Part shown: piece after piece, positions 1 through 8,099 of the stretch
Layout of the letters: each line of letters opens with the position of its first letter
How positions within the stretch are numbered: the first letter of the stretch is position 1
Program-made: the position numbers and the translations under genes
The notes under the pieces: model-generated
Told to the model about the DNA's origin: nothing
The model's database searches: none
The model's input: only the letters and a program-made list of their open reading frames with translations
Assembly (NCBI RefSeq): GCF_000519005.1
Contig: NZ_JAER01000021.1
Location: forward strand, 1-64,000
DNA length: 64,000 bases
Origin: Nocardioides sp. J54
GTDB taxonomy: Bacteria; Actinomycetota; Actinomycetes; Propionibacteriales; Nocardioidaceae
Reading direction: 5' to 3'

Positions 1-1
1 C

Positions 2-241
2 AACAAAGAGCTCCGCGACGCCGTCTGCGACTTCGCCGGCGACTCCCGCCGAGCCAACCCCTGGGCCGCGAAGATCTACAACGACGCCCTCGCCCGCGGC
101 AAGGACCACCCCCACGCCACCCGCATCCTGGCCCGCGCCTGGCTCGGCGTGATCTGGCGATGCTGGCAGAACCAGACCGCCTACGACCCCCACCAGCACG
201 GCGCCCTCCAGGCACTGCTCAGCGGTGTCGAAGCGGCCTGA
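2..241 (+). CDS. IS110-family transposase, C-terminal end (partial)
   Basis: The frame is open from base 2 and gives 79 residues to a TGA; the start lies off the left edge. The visible part carries hallmarks of the C-terminal region of IS110/IS116/IS902 transposases: RRANPWAAKIYNDA, then RILARAWLGVIWRCW, then a short YDPHQHGALQALL tail. These are DEDD-type transposases that make circular intermediates and usually lack terminal inverted repeats, so the element's right end cannot be placed from sequence alone. The stop is only 17 bp from the end of the next, convergent gene, so the element sits tight against the distal end of the Tad operon. Confidence 0.85.
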   Translation, partial: NKELRDAVCDFAGDSRRANPWAAKIYNDALARGKDHPHATRILARAWLGVIWRCWQNQTAYDPHQHGALQALLSGVEAA

Positions 242-258
242 CGTTGACACAGGGCTAC

Positions 259-450
259 TCATCGCAGGCCGAGCAGCCGCAGCACGTGCTCGAAGAGCGT
301 CTTGATCAGGCCGTCGCCGAAGCCGCCGCTGAGCAGCTTGAACAACAGGCCGGCGAACCCGGCGCCGGCTGCGGTGGCCACGGCGTACTCCGCGGTGGTG
401 ACGCCCCGCTCGGTGCGCTCCTGGCGGAGCCGTCGGATGGTGCGGGTCAT
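259..450 (-). CDS. DUF4244 / Flp-pilin-like small membrane protein
   Basis: A 63-residue protein with a basic N-terminus (MTRTIRRLRQERTERG), then VTTAEYAVATAAGAGFAGLL. The TTAEYA core followed by a hydrophobic helix resembles Flp-type pilins, where cleavage occurs near such a Glu-Tyr; in actinobacteria this small class is called DUF4244. It is the last visible gene of the minus-strand Tad operon, in the position of Rv3656c in the Mycobacterium tuberculosis Rv3654c-Rv3660c locus. The ATG at 450 was chosen because the conserved part starts only a few residues later. The TadE-like genes that normally follow are absent from the window; the IS110 end lies there instead. Confidence 0.8.
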   Translation of the reverse strand: MTRTIRRLRQERTERGVTTAEYAVATAAGAGFAGLLFKLLSGGFGDGLIKTLFEHVLRLLGLR

Positions 451-616
451 GGTGTCCTCTCCCTTCGTCGGTGGCCACGGGCGTGGCCGGGTGCAGCAGC
501 CTGCGCGGAGGCGGCGACGGGCCCGTCCGTCGGCTGCCCCGGCTGTGGAGGGGCGGGCGCCGTCCACAGCCTCCGGCGCTGCAGGTGGACGCCGGCGTGA
601 CCGGCGGGACGCCTGG

Positions 617-1342
617 TCAGCGGGTGATCGTCGTCGCGAGCGAGACGGCCAGCGGCACGATGCCGAGGAGCAGGAAGGACGGCAGCAGGCACAGCCCGAG
701 GGGTACGGCGGCGCGGACCCCGACGGCGCGGGCGCGGTCCTCGACCTCGGCCCGGCCGCGGCGGGCCAGCTCCTCGCCGAGGCGCTCCACGGCGGCGACG
801 ACCGGCGCACCGCTGCGCTGCGCCCGGGCGAGGGTGCGGCCCAGCGGTGCGACCTCGGGGTCGGTGCCGAGCGCTGCCCACACGACGGCCGGGTCCGCGC
901 CCAGCCGCAGCCGGGCGGCGACCGGGACCAGACGGTCGGCGGCCGCCCCGGGCAGTGCCCGGCAGACGAGCTCGACCGCGTCGGCAGCAGCCACGCCGGA
1001 CTGCAGGGCGGCGGCGAGCAGGGACACGACGTGGGGCAGGTCCCGTCGTACCTCCTCACGCCGACGGCGTACGACGGTCGGCTCGATCCGTCCCGCGACG
1101 ACGCCGACCACGGCCCCCGTCGCGATCCCGGCCGGCAGCGCCAGCAGGCCGCCGAGGAAGGCGCCCGCACCGGCACCGGCGAGCGCAGCCCACAGCCAGC
1201 GGCCGCGCCGCAGCAGGCCGTCGGGGTCGGGCTGCTCGGGCGCCGGTGTGGCCGGTGCGCCGACCGGGGGCGTGGCGGACGGACGCGGCCGGACGAGGAG
1301 TGCCACCGCGGTCGCGGCGAGCACGGCGATGACGGCGACCAC
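617..1342 (-). CDS. tadC: Type II secretion system F-domain protein, TadC-like
   Basis: 241 residues. There is an N-terminal membrane segment (about 2-17), a long Gly/Ala-rich hydrophobic stretch (about 48-85), a cytoplasmic four-helix region with the T2SSF-type pattern LPHVVSLLAAALQSG...ADAVELV, and a C-terminal hydrophobic pair from about 210. This is the usual build of the TadB/TadC inner-membrane platform proteins that work with the TadA ATPase to polymerise Flp pili. It starts 3 bp after the tadB stop, so the two are almost certainly co-translated. About 270 residues is typical for the family, so this one is slightly short. Confidence 0.85.
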   Translation of the reverse strand: MVAVIAVLAATAVALLVRPRPSATPPVGAPATPAPEQPDPDGLLRRGRWLWAALAGAGAGAFLGGLLALPAGIATGAVVGVVAGRIEPTVVRRRREEVRRDLPHVVSLLAAALQSGVAAADAVELVCRALPGAAADRLVPVAARLRLGADPAVVWAALGTDPEVAPLGRTLARAQRSGAPVVAAVERLGEELARRGRAEVEDRARAVGVRAAVPLGLCLLPSFLLLGIVPLAVSLATTITR

Positions 1343-1345
1343 GGC

Positions 1346-2140
1346 CTAGCCGCCGTCCACGCCGCGGGCGATGGCCTCGACCCACGCCAGCCCGGCCCAG
1401 GCGAGGCCGAGGCCGGCCGCGAGGCAGGCCAGGCCGGCCGGGTGGCCGAGCAGGAACGCCCACGGCTCGGCACCGGCGCCAGCACCCATCGCCAGCGCGA
1501 GGAACGGCAGCACCGCGAGCAGCCGGGCGGTTGCGCGGGCTGAGGCGAGCTCGCCGGCGACGACGCGCCGGGTCTGCTCGACGGCACGGAGGTCGTCAGC
1601 GACGCGGCCGAGGGCGTCCGCGAGGCCGTGGCCGGTGCGGTGGGCGACCTGCCAGGCGGCGGCGACGACGCGCAGGGACCCGGCGCCGGGCTCGGTCGCA
1701 AGCTCGCGCAGTGAGGCGGTGACGTCGCCACCACTGGCGGCGGCGCGGGCGGCCGGCCCGACGAGCGGCCAGTCCGCAGCGGCCCGGTCGAGGGCCTGGG
1801 CGGCGGTCTGACCGGCGGCGAGCTCGGCCTGCAGCGCGTCGCAGAGCTCGACGACCTGCGAGTGGTGGGCAGCGGCGACCCGGGCCTGCCGGGCGCGGCG
1901 GACCAGCCGGAGTGCCCCGGTGACGACGCCGACGGCGATCAGCGCGAGCACACCCGCGCGGGGTGACGACGCCGCGACGGCGCCGACCACGGCGAGGATG
2001 GCGAGGCGGGGTCCGAGGCGTCGTACCGACGGCGGGGCGGGACCGCCGGCCGGGGCCGCAGGGAGCGCCCCCGGCCCCCGGAGCACGAGGAACACGGCGA
2101 GCGCGGTGAGGGCCACCGCCACGGCCACCCCGGCGCTCAC
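1346..2140 (-). CDS. tadB: Type II secretion system F-domain protein, TadB-like
   Basis: 264 residues. It has an N-terminal membrane helix (about 3-20), a second hydrophobic region (about 47-75), an F domain with CDALQAELAAGQTAAQALDRAA and a later TGHGLADALGRVADDLR repeat, and hydrophobic segments near the C-terminus. Together with TadC it forms the membrane platform of the Flp pilus machine. The ATG overlaps the tadA stop by 4 bp, which supports both the start choice and the operon. Confidence 0.85.
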   Translation of the reverse strand: MSAGVAVAVALTALAVFLVLRGPGALPAAPAGGPAPPSVRRLGPRLAILAVVGAVAASSPRAGVLALIAVGVVTGALRLVRRARQARVAAAHHSQVVELCDALQAELAAGQTAAQALDRAAADWPLVGPAARAAASGGDVTASLRELATEPGAGSLRVVAAAWQVAHRTGHGLADALGRVADDLRAVEQTRRVVAGELASARATARLLAVLPFLALAMGAGAGAEPWAFLLGHPAGLACLAAGLGLAWAGLAWVEAIARGVDGG

Positions 2141-3336
2141 GGGCCCCGCCGCCCGTCGAGCAGGGTCAGCAACCGGCGCGAGCCCGGCCCGCGGCTGACC
2201 CGGCCGTCGGCGTCGAAGGCGACCGCCACCCGGGTCTCGACCCGGCCGGAGTCCTGCCGCTCCAGCACGGCGACCTCGCCGAGCCGGCGCCGACCGGTGG
2301 CGCGGTCCCGCTCGAGGTGGAGGACGACGTCGAGCGCCGAGGCGAGCTGGCTGTGCGCCGCGTCCCGGCCGAGGCCGGCCGTCAGGGCGAGGGCCTCCAC
2401 ACGGGCGGGGACGTCGGTCGCGGAGTTGGCGTGCAGGGTGCCGCAGCCACCCTCGTGCCCGGTGTTCATCGCGGCCATCAGGTCGACGATGCTGGTGTCA
2501 CGCACCTCCCCGACCACGAGCCGGTCGGGTCGCATCCGCAGGGCCTGCCGCACGAGGTCGCGCAGCGGGACGGCGCCGGCACCCTCCAGGTTCGCCGGTC
2601 GCGACTCGAGGCCGACGACCTGCGGGTGGTCGGGACGCAGCTCCGCAGCGTCCTCGACGACCACGATCCGCTCGTGGGGGTCCACCGTCCCGAGCAGCGC
2701 CGAGAGCAAGGTGGTCTTGCCGGTGCCGGTGCCGCCGGAGACCAGGAAGGCGAGCCGCCGCGTGACCACCTGGCGGAGCAGGTCGAGGCCCTCCTCGGTG
2801 ACGGCACCGGCGGCGTGCAGCTCCGCGAGGGTGAACCCGCCGCGGCGCGGCACCCGCAGCGAGATCGCCGTGCCCGGCTGGGCGATCGGCGCCAGCACGG
2901 CGTGGCACCGTGTGCCGTCGGGCAGGCGTACGTCGGCCCACGGGGCGGCGTCGTCGATCCGGCGCCCGCCGCTGGCGACCAGCCGCTGGGCCAGGCGCCG
3001 GCACTCGTCCTCGGAGCCGATCACGACGTCGGTCTCCTCCAGGCCGCGCCCGCGGTCGATCCGCACCGGGCCGGGGCCGTTGACCAGCACGTCGGTGACC
3101 CCGGGCAGGCCGAGCAGCGGTTCCAGCGCCCCGGCACCGAAGACCTCGCGACGTAGCCACTCGTAGACCGCGAGCACGGTCGCGTCGCCGACCGGGCGAC
3201 CGGCCGAGCGGAGCGCGTCGGCGACCCGGTGCGGCGTCAGCGCCCCCGGCTCCGCAGCCAGCCGTCTCCGGACCTCCTCGACCAGGACCGCGACCTCACC
3301 GGGGCTCCCGGTGGCGCTGCTGCCGTCGCGGGTCAT
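2137..3336 (-). CDS. tadA: TadA/CpaF-family secretion ATPase
   Basis: 399 residues. This is a hexameric P-loop ATPase that energises assembly of Flp pili. A Walker A motif, GGTGTGKTTLLSAL, lies near residue 205. Walker B (RIVVVEDAAEL), an Asp-rich MRPDRLVVGEVR box and the GHEGGCGTLHANS His box follow in the order usual for TadA/GspE ATPases. The N-terminal half holds the VTDVLVNGP and WADVRLPDGTR signatures of CpaF. Start and stop each overlap the neighbouring gene by 4 bp, placing it firmly in the ssd-tadA-tadB-tadC operon. Confidence 0.93.
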   Translation of the reverse strand: MTRDGSSATGSPGEVAVLVEEVRRRLAAEPGALTPHRVADALRSAGRPVGDATVLAVYEWLRREVFGAGALEPLLGLPGVTDVLVNGPGPVRIDRGRGLEETDVVIGSEDECRRLAQRLVASGGRRIDDAAPWADVRLPDGTRCHAVLAPIAQPGTAISLRVPRRGGFTLAELHAAGAVTEEGLDLLRQVVTRRLAFLVSGGTGTGKTTLLSALLGTVDPHERIVVVEDAAELRPDHPQVVGLESRPANLEGAGAVPLRDLVRQALRMRPDRLVVGEVRDTSIVDLMAAMNTGHEGGCGTLHANSATDVPARVEALALTAGLGRDAAHSQLASALDVVLHLERDRATGRRRLGEVAVLERQDSGRVETRVAVAFDADGRVSRGPGSRRLLTLLDGRRGP

Positions 3337-4436
3337 GCCGCCTCCCCCGCACCAGCCTGCGGATCGGGCACGTCGCCGAGCACCCGCGCCACGGCCCGGG
3401 CCAGCGGGCCGCGGAAGGTCCGCAACGGGCCGAGCCCCAAGTCGACCGCCTCGGCGAGCCCGCGCTGGTCACGCATCTGCGCCAGCACCGGCAGCCCGGA
3501 GGCACGCTGCACGTCGGTGACCGAGAAGGCCTCACCGCGCAGCACGGCGCCGATGTCCGGGTGGTCCGCGAAGCGAGCCCGCATCCGGGCCGCGCCGGCC
3601 ACGCCGACGACGCTGCCGACGGTCATCACCAGCAGCTGGTCGCAGCGGGCGGCCACCTCGTCGACCAGCGCGTCGGGCGAGCGGGGAAGGTCGACGACCA
3701 CCACCGCGTGCCCGCGGCGGGCGGCCGACAGGGCCTCACGTACGGCGAACGCCTGCAGGCTCTGGACCCGCCCGTCGACGTACCACGACAGCACGCCGAG
3801 CTGGCCGGTGTGCGGGAGTGCGTCGCGCAGCGCCCGCGCCGAGAGCCGCCCGGTGGTCTGGCACAGCGCGTCCCAGCGGAAGCCCTCCCGTCGCTCGACC
3901 CCGAGCATCCGGTCCAGGCCCGGACCCTGCGGGTCACAGTCGATCACCACCGCCGGCGCCGACCGTGCCGCCCACTGGCCGAGCGCACAGGCGAAGGTGG
4001 TGGTGCCCGCACCCCCGGTGCCGCCGATGACGCCCACGACGCGGGCGCGGCCGGGTTGCCGCTCGGTCAGGTCGGCGAGCAGCTCGACGAACCACGCCGA
4101 CGAACCCGGCAGCTCGACGAGCTGCTCCCCGCCGAGGCGCAGGGTGGTGCGGAACAGCTCGTGCGGTGCCGGACCTGTCGTGACCACGAAGCAGTGCGCC
4201 CGTGGCTCCGGCGCGTGGCGCACCATCTCCTCGGCGAGGTCCGCACCGACCAGGACGACGGGGGCGCGGGCCCAGGCACGCAGCGCGCTGAGCGGGTCGC
4301 GGGCGACGGTGGGCGCCACGTCGGCCGCGGCGGCGAGCGGCAGCAGCGTGGCCAGCAGGTGCTCATCGGCGGTCACCACCAGGACGGGGGCGTCGGCCGG
4401 CGCGGGCCGGCGGACGGTGGGGTCGTTTCGGGTCAT
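3333..4436 (-). CDS. Septum-site-determining/CpaE-like protein (Ssd-like)
   Basis: 367 residues from the ATG at 4436. An upstream in-frame ATG at 4496 would add 20 residues that do not look conserved. The N-terminal third is receiver-like (APVLVVTADEHLLATLLPLA). From about residue 135 there is a MinD/ParA-type ATPase fold with a degenerate P-loop (GGTGGAGTTTFA, lacking the usual Lys) and a VVIDCDPQGPGLD strand. This matches the actinobacterial Ssd proteins that head Tad operons (Rv3660c in M. tuberculosis) and the CpaE pilus-localisation proteins. It overlaps tadA by 4 bp and is the first gene of the operon. The missing P-loop Lys makes weak or no ATP hydrolysis possible. Confidence 0.82.
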   Translation of the reverse strand: MTRNDPTVRRPAPADAPVLVVTADEHLLATLLPLAAAADVAPTVARDPLSALRAWARAPVVLVGADLAEEMVRHAPEPRAHCFVVTTGPAPHELFRTTLRLGGEQLVELPGSSAWFVELLADLTERQPGRARVVGVIGGTGGAGTTTFACALGQWAARSAPAVVIDCDPQGPGLDRMLGVERREGFRWDALCQTTGRLSARALRDALPHTGQLGVLSWYVDGRVQSLQAFAVREALSAARRGHAVVVVDLPRSPDALVDEVAARCDQLLVMTVGSVVGVAGAARMRARFADHPDIGAVLRGEAFSVTDVQRASGLPVLAQMRDQRGLAEAVDLGLGPLRTFRGPLARAVARVLGDVPDPQAGAGEAA

Positions 4437-4566
4437 GACGAGGTTGTCGCCGCGGGCCGACACCGGCATGCCGGCGCAGCACCGGGCGGTGGACAACCCC
4501 GGCTCGGCAACCCGCTGTGGACGCGGGGTGGCCGATCCTGTGACGCCTGAGACCTACGATGACTGC

Positions 4567-5376
4567 ATGGCCCGACCGGGTGCGGCGCCCACAGCGGCGT
4601 TCTTCGACCTCGACAAGACGATCATCGCCAAGTCGAGCGTGCTCGCGTTCAGCAAGCCGTTCCAGGCCGGCGGCCTCATCTCGCGCCGGGCGGTGCTCCG
4701 CTCGGCGTACGCCCAGTTCGTCTTCATGGTCGGCGGGGCCGACCACGACCAGGTCGAGAAGATGCGGCAGTTCATGTCGCAGCTGTGCGCGGGCTGGGAC
4801 GTCGCCACGGTCCGCGAGATCGTTGCCGACACGTTGCACAACATCGTCGACCCGCTCGTGTACGACGAGGCGGTGCGCCTCATCGAGGAGCACCACGCCG
4901 CCGGCCGCGACGTCGTCATCGTCTCCACCTCAGGCAGCGAGGTCGTCGAGCCGATCGGTGAGCTGCTCGGTGCGGACCGGGTCGTGGCCACCCGGCTCGC
5001 GGTCGAGGACGGCCGCTACACCGGCGAGATCGACTACTACGCCTACGCCGAGGAGAAGGCGAACGCGATCCGCGACCTCGCGGAGACGGTCGGCTACGAC
5101 CTCGAGCGCTCCTACGGCTACTCCGACTCGGTCACCGACGTGCCGATGCTCGAGGCCGTCGGGTTCCCGCACGCGGTCAACCCGGACAAGGAGCTGCGCA
5201 AGGTCGCCGAGGCCCGTGGCTGGCCGGTCCTGGTCTTCAACCGGCCGGTCGAGCTGCAGTCCCGGCTGCACCTGCCGCCGCCGAAGCCCACGCTCGCCGC
5301 GATCGCCGTCGGTGGCGTCGTGGCGGTCGGTGCCGCCGTGTGGATCGGCGCCCGCAAGCGTGCGCTGAGCGCCTGA
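4567..5376 (+). CDS. HAD-IB family phosphatase, membrane-anchored
   Basis: 269 residues. HAD motif I is FFDLDKTI near residue 12, with the nucleophile and general acid Asp pair. Motif II is VIVSTSGSEV, motif III is a Lys in EEKANAI, and motif IV is YGYSDSVTDVPML. This is the subfamily IB layout of SerB-like small-molecule phosphatases. The C-terminus has one hydrophobic helix (AAIAVGGVVAVGAAVWIG) followed by basic residues, probably a membrane anchor. It is divergent from the ssd-tad operon, as Rv3661 is next to Rv3660c, so the pairing is old. The substrate cannot be told from sequence. Confidence 0.88.
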   Translation: MARPGAAPTAAFFDLDKTIIAKSSVLAFSKPFQAGGLISRRAVLRSAYAQFVFMVGGADHDQVEKMRQFMSQLCAGWDVATVREIVADTLHNIVDPLVYDEAVRLIEEHHAAGRDVVIVSTSGSEVVEPIGELLGADRVVATRLAVEDGRYTGEIDYYAYAEEKANAIRDLAETVGYDLERSYGYSDSVTDVPMLEAVGFPHAVNPDKELRKVAEARGWPVLVFNRPVELQSRLHLPPPKPTLAAIAVGGVVAVGAAVWIGARKRALSA

Positions 5377-5736
5377 GGACGGCGCTGCGGGCGCGGCCGA
5401 GGTACGCCCTGACCCGCGCCGTCGACTGCTGGACGCGGTCAGTGGAAGGTGGCCAGGTGAAAGGTGGTCCCAACCGGCCAGCGTTCCCCGGATCAAGGTA
5501 AAAGACAAGCCTTGAAGGTGGCCGTCCAGCGGCGTACAAAGGACATCAAGAACTCAAGAGCAGCACGTGATCCCGGTACCCACGCGGCGATCCACCCTTC
5601 CTAACAGGGCGCTGATCCTTCGGAAGACTTCCGGGGCAGCAATAGATGATGCACGCCTGGTAGCCATGGTTCACGTGTCAGCGGTGGCACCCGAGACACT
5701 CGATGGCTCGGGTGCCACCTGCATGTTCGGGGCCGT
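5377..5736. other. 360-bp gap between convergent genes
   Basis: Gap between the HAD phosphatase and copCD. It is less GC-rich and less codon-structured than its surroundings. Apart from the hairpin at 5683-5719 I see no tRNA, repeat or credible gene. A 93-codon open frame starting near 5567 has no recognisable family, no ribosome binding site, and overlaps the copCD end. Confidence 0.6.
5683..5719 (-). terminator. 13-bp perfect hairpin downstream of copCD
   Basis: The arms GGTGGCACCCGAG (5683-5695) and CTCGGGTGCCACC (5707-5719) pair perfectly around an 11-nt loop. It lies 17 bp past the copCD stop, between convergent genes, with no T-tract, as is common for actinobacterial terminators. It may act in both directions. 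Confidence 0.7.
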
Positions 5737-7401
5737 TCAGGGAACGGGCAGCTCCAGCACGGTCACCGGACGCTCGAACTCGCTCAGCGGCAGCGATACC
5801 TGCAGGCGCCACTCGCCTCCGGAGGGCAGCACCGCGGGCGCCGAGTAGATGCCCGGGCCACGCGAGGTGGCCGGCAGGTCGCCGAGGTCCAGCTCCGCGC
5901 CGTCGGAGAGGCGCAGTGAAGGCGCGGACCAGCCCTCGGTCGGCTGCCCGTCGGCGTCGAGCAGCTCGACGGTGATCGTCACCGGACCGGTGGTCGGTGG
6001 CGCCAGGGTCGCGCGGACCTCGATGTCGCCGACCCGGGTGGTGTCGACGACCGGCTCCGTCGCCACGCCCGGCACCTCGGGCTCCCGCTCGGGGCTGCGG
6101 TCGACCAGGAACCCCGTCACGAGCAGCACGGCGACCAGCACGCCCGCCTCCGCCGCGGTCGTGCGGCCGAGCAGCCCGGCGCCGGCGCGCCGCTCCCGGC
6201 GACGGGACGCGTCCTGGAGGCGCGGCACGAGGGCGAACCGGTTCCAGCAGGCGATGGCGACCGCGACCGCCGCGACGGCCACCTTCACCATCAGCAGCCG
6301 CCCGTAGCCGGTCTCGAGGAGCACGCCCCACGACCCGGCGATCCGCCACGCCAGCAGGGCGCCGGTCAGCACCAGCGCAACCAGGACGCCCGCGGCCACC
6401 ACCGAGAAACGGGCGAGCACCTCGGCGGCGAGGGTACGACGCCCGCCGAGGTCGGGCAGGACGAGCACCAGCGCGACCAGGCCGCCGAGCCACGTGCTGC
6501 CCGCGAGGAGGTGCAGCACGTCCGCACCGACGGCGAGGACCTCGGGCGTCACGCCGCGGGTGTGCCCGGTGAGGGCGGGAGCCCCGACGGCGACCCCGCA
6601 CGCGACGAGCGCCACCGTGCGCCGGGCCCGGTCGACCAGGCCGCGGCCGAGGAGCACGACCGCGAGGACCACGCCGCCGACGACGGCCGCCGCGACGCCG
6701 TACTCGAGCGGATCGAGGGAGGCCCACGTTGCGCCGTCGCCGAGCGCACCGAGGCCGTCGCCGACCTGGTAGACCGCGGTGAGCGGGACCCCGATCGCCC
6801 ACGCGAGGCCGGCGGTGACGGCGCCGGCGCGGGACGCGCGGACCAGCCGGGCGCGGGCGCGGTCGGCGAGGTGGTGGTCGGGCAGGAACAGCACGACGAA
6901 GGCGACGAGGCCGGTCGTCAGCAGGAGTGCGGCGTACCCGAGCCACGTGACGATGCTCAGCCCCCACGGCGGTCCGGTGGCCGGGTCGTCGGCGACCTCG
7001 GGGGCGAGCACCTCGGCGCTCGGGGCGCCGATGCTGAAGGCCAGGGAGCCGCTGATCGGGTGGCCGTCCTCGGAGACGACCCGCCACACCACGACCAGGG
7101 TGCCGGCGCCCGGGTCCTCCTCGAGCGTGACGGCCAGCTCCGCGCCGCGGGCGGTGGCGTCGGAGGCGATCTCGTCGCCCGCGGCGTCGAAGACCCGCAC
7201 GCCCTTCGGCACGAGGGAGACCCCCTCGCTGAAGGTCAGCCGTACGACGTCGGGTGCGTCCTCGACCACGGCTCCCTGCGCCGGGTCGGTGCTCACCAGG
7301 GTGGCGTGGGCGTGTGCGGGCGCGGGGAGCGCGAGCAGGATCAGCACGGCCGTCAGGAGCGCCGCGGCAAGTCGAGCGGCACGCTGCACGCTCCCGCGCA
7401 T
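5737..7401 (-). CDS. CopC-CopD fusion, copper import/resistance protein
   Basis: 554 residues from the ATG at 7401; an ATG at 7470 would give 577. A signal peptide ends at PAPAHA. The mature protein starts HATLVSTDPAQGAVV, with the N-terminal His and later SEDGHPISG of the CopC Cu(II) site. A multi-pass CopD domain follows (about residues 140-430; GHTRGVTPEVL, LHLLAGSTWLGGL, then WNRFALVPRL), and then an extracytoplasmic beta-rich tail of about 100 residues. Fused CopCD proteins (YcnJ-like) bind periplasmic copper and move it inward. It sits near a copper radical oxidase and a cupredoxin, so supplying or handling copper for secreted enzymes is plausible. Neither start has a clear ribosome binding site; the later one gives the better signal peptide. 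Confidence 0.88.
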   Translation of the reverse strand: MRGSVQRAARLAAALLTAVLILLALPAPAHAHATLVSTDPAQGAVVEDAPDVVRLTFSEGVSLVPKGVRVFDAAGDEIASDATARGAELAVTLEEDPGAGTLVVVWRVVSEDGHPISGSLAFSIGAPSAEVLAPEVADDPATGPPWGLSIVTWLGYAALLLTTGLVAFVVLFLPDHHLADRARARLVRASRAGAVTAGLAWAIGVPLTAVYQVGDGLGALGDGATWASLDPLEYGVAAAVVGGVVLAVVLLGRGLVDRARRTVALVACGVAVGAPALTGHTRGVTPEVLAVGADVLHLLAGSTWLGGLVALVLVLPDLGGRRTLAAEVLARFSVVAAGVLVALVLTGALLAWRIAGSWGVLLETGYGRLLMVKVAVAAVAVAIACWNRFALVPRLQDASRRRERRAGAGLLGRTTAAEAGVLVAVLLVTGFLVDRSPEREPEVPGVATEPVVDTTRVGDIEVRATLAPPTTGPVTITVELLDADGQPTEGWSAPSLRLSDGAELDLGDLPATSRGPGIYSAPAVLPSGGEWRLQVSLPLSEFERPVTVLELPVP

Positions 7402-7505
7402 CGAGGTCGTGCCGGGTGCGTGCTCCACGTCCGCCACTGAATCAGCGGGCTGAACTGTTGTCAAGGACATGAACTAGCGCTGCGCCGTTTCGCCACCTAG
7501 ACTCA

Positions 7506-7521
7506 GTTCACCATCCCGAAC
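7506..7521. promoter_or_regulatory. Possible IclR-type dyad, GTTC-N8-GAAC
   Basis: GTTC at 7506-7509 and GAAC at 7518-7521 are separated by 8 bp, in the divergent promoter region of copCD and the tautomerase gene. The outer 4-bp arms match the dyads found at 13806, 23556 and 24573. The core (ACCATCCC) differs from those sites, although its reverse complement ends in GTGAAC as several of them do. A chance match is possible. Confidence 0.35.
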
Positions 7522-7574
7522 CAAGGTCGTCAGCGTGGATCGACCGGTCTGCGTCCGGCCGCGAAAGGACCGTC

Positions 7575-7802
7575 ATGCCCAACATCACCGTCGAGCTGCT
7601 GGCCGGACGCTCCCTCGAGCAGCGCCGCGCCTTCGCCGAGGCCGTCGCCGACAGCGCGGTCGAGATCCTCGGCGCGCGGCGCCAGGACGTCCGCATGGTC
7701 TTCACCGAGCTGACGCCGGACCTCGTCGCCAACGGCGGCGTGCTGGCGAGCGAGGACGACAGCCGGGCGGGCGTGGTCGCCGCGCTGGCCTCGGACGGCT
7801 GA
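7575..7802 (+). CDS. 4-oxalocrotonate tautomerase family protein
   Basis: 75 residues starting MPNITVELLAGRS. Pro2, exposed after Met removal, is the catalytic base of this superfamily, and the length is typical for the small tautomerases. The middle (VEILGARRQDVRMVFTEL) matches the family's second strand and Arg region. These enzymes interconvert enol and keto forms of 2-oxo acids, which could suit the keto-acid metabolism encoded nearby, but no specific substrate is indicated. It is transcribed away from copCD and ends in a strong hairpin terminator. Confidence 0.85.
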   Translation: MPNITVELLAGRSLEQRRAFAEAVADSAVEILGARRQDVRMVFTELTPDLVANGGVLASEDDSRAGVVAALASDG

Positions 7803-7829
7803 GCCGTCACGACCCACAGCACACCAAGG

Positions 7830-7853
7830 CGCCCCGGCCGTTCGGCCGGGGCG
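7830..7853 (+). terminator. Hairpin terminator after the tautomerase gene
   Basis: CGCCCCGGCCG (7830-7840) and CGGCCGGGGCG (7843-7853) pair over 11 bp with a TT turn, and are followed by TTCGC. It lies 27 bp after the stop codon. Confidence 0.75.
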
Positions 7854-7889
7854 TTCGCGCGTCCGGCGGTCCGTCGTACCGCCACGAGG

Positions 7890-8031
7890 CACACCTCGCG
7901 CCGCCATTCCTCACACCTCGCGCCGCCATTCCTCACACCTCGCGCCGCCATTCCTCACACCTCGCGGCGCCATGCCTGACACTTCGCGGCGCCATCCTTC
8001 ACACCTCGCGGCGCCATTCCTCACACCTCGT
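7890..8031. repeat. 22-bp tandem repeat, about 6.5 copies
   Basis: Units begin at 7890, 7912, 7934, 7956, 7978, 8000 and 8022 (partial). The first three read CACACCTCGCGCCGCCATTC + CT and are identical. Later units change the centre to CGCGGCGCC, which is self-complementary. The 22-bp period is not a multiple of three, there are no spacers, and the array lies between convergent genes, so it is non-coding. Confidence 0.9.
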
Positions 8032-8043
8032 CGGGAAATGGGC

Positions 8044-8076
8044 GTGGGCCCGGAGGGCGGTTGCCTCCGGGCCCAC
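8044..8076 (-). terminator. 13-bp hairpin downstream of the copper radical oxidase gene
   Basis: GTGGGCCCGGAGG (8044-8056) pairs perfectly with CCTCCGGGCCCAC (8064-8076) around a 7-nt loop. It lies about 130 bp beyond the oxidase stop and may also stop any readthrough from the tautomerase side. Confidence 0.65.
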
Positions 8077-8099
8077 GGTTCTCTCTTCAGGAGTCGGGT

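Noticed and set aside
3229..4566. Long plus-strand extension upstream of the HAD phosphatase
   Set aside because: The frame is open but antisense to ssd/tadA and Arg/Ser/Pro-rich. The conserved HAD start is at 4567.
5567..5848. Possible 93-residue gene
   Set aside because: No ribosome binding site, no recognisable family, and it runs through the terminator and into the copCD 3' end.
7890..8031. CRISPR array
   Set aside because: Units are contiguous 22-mers without spacers and no cas gene is present.
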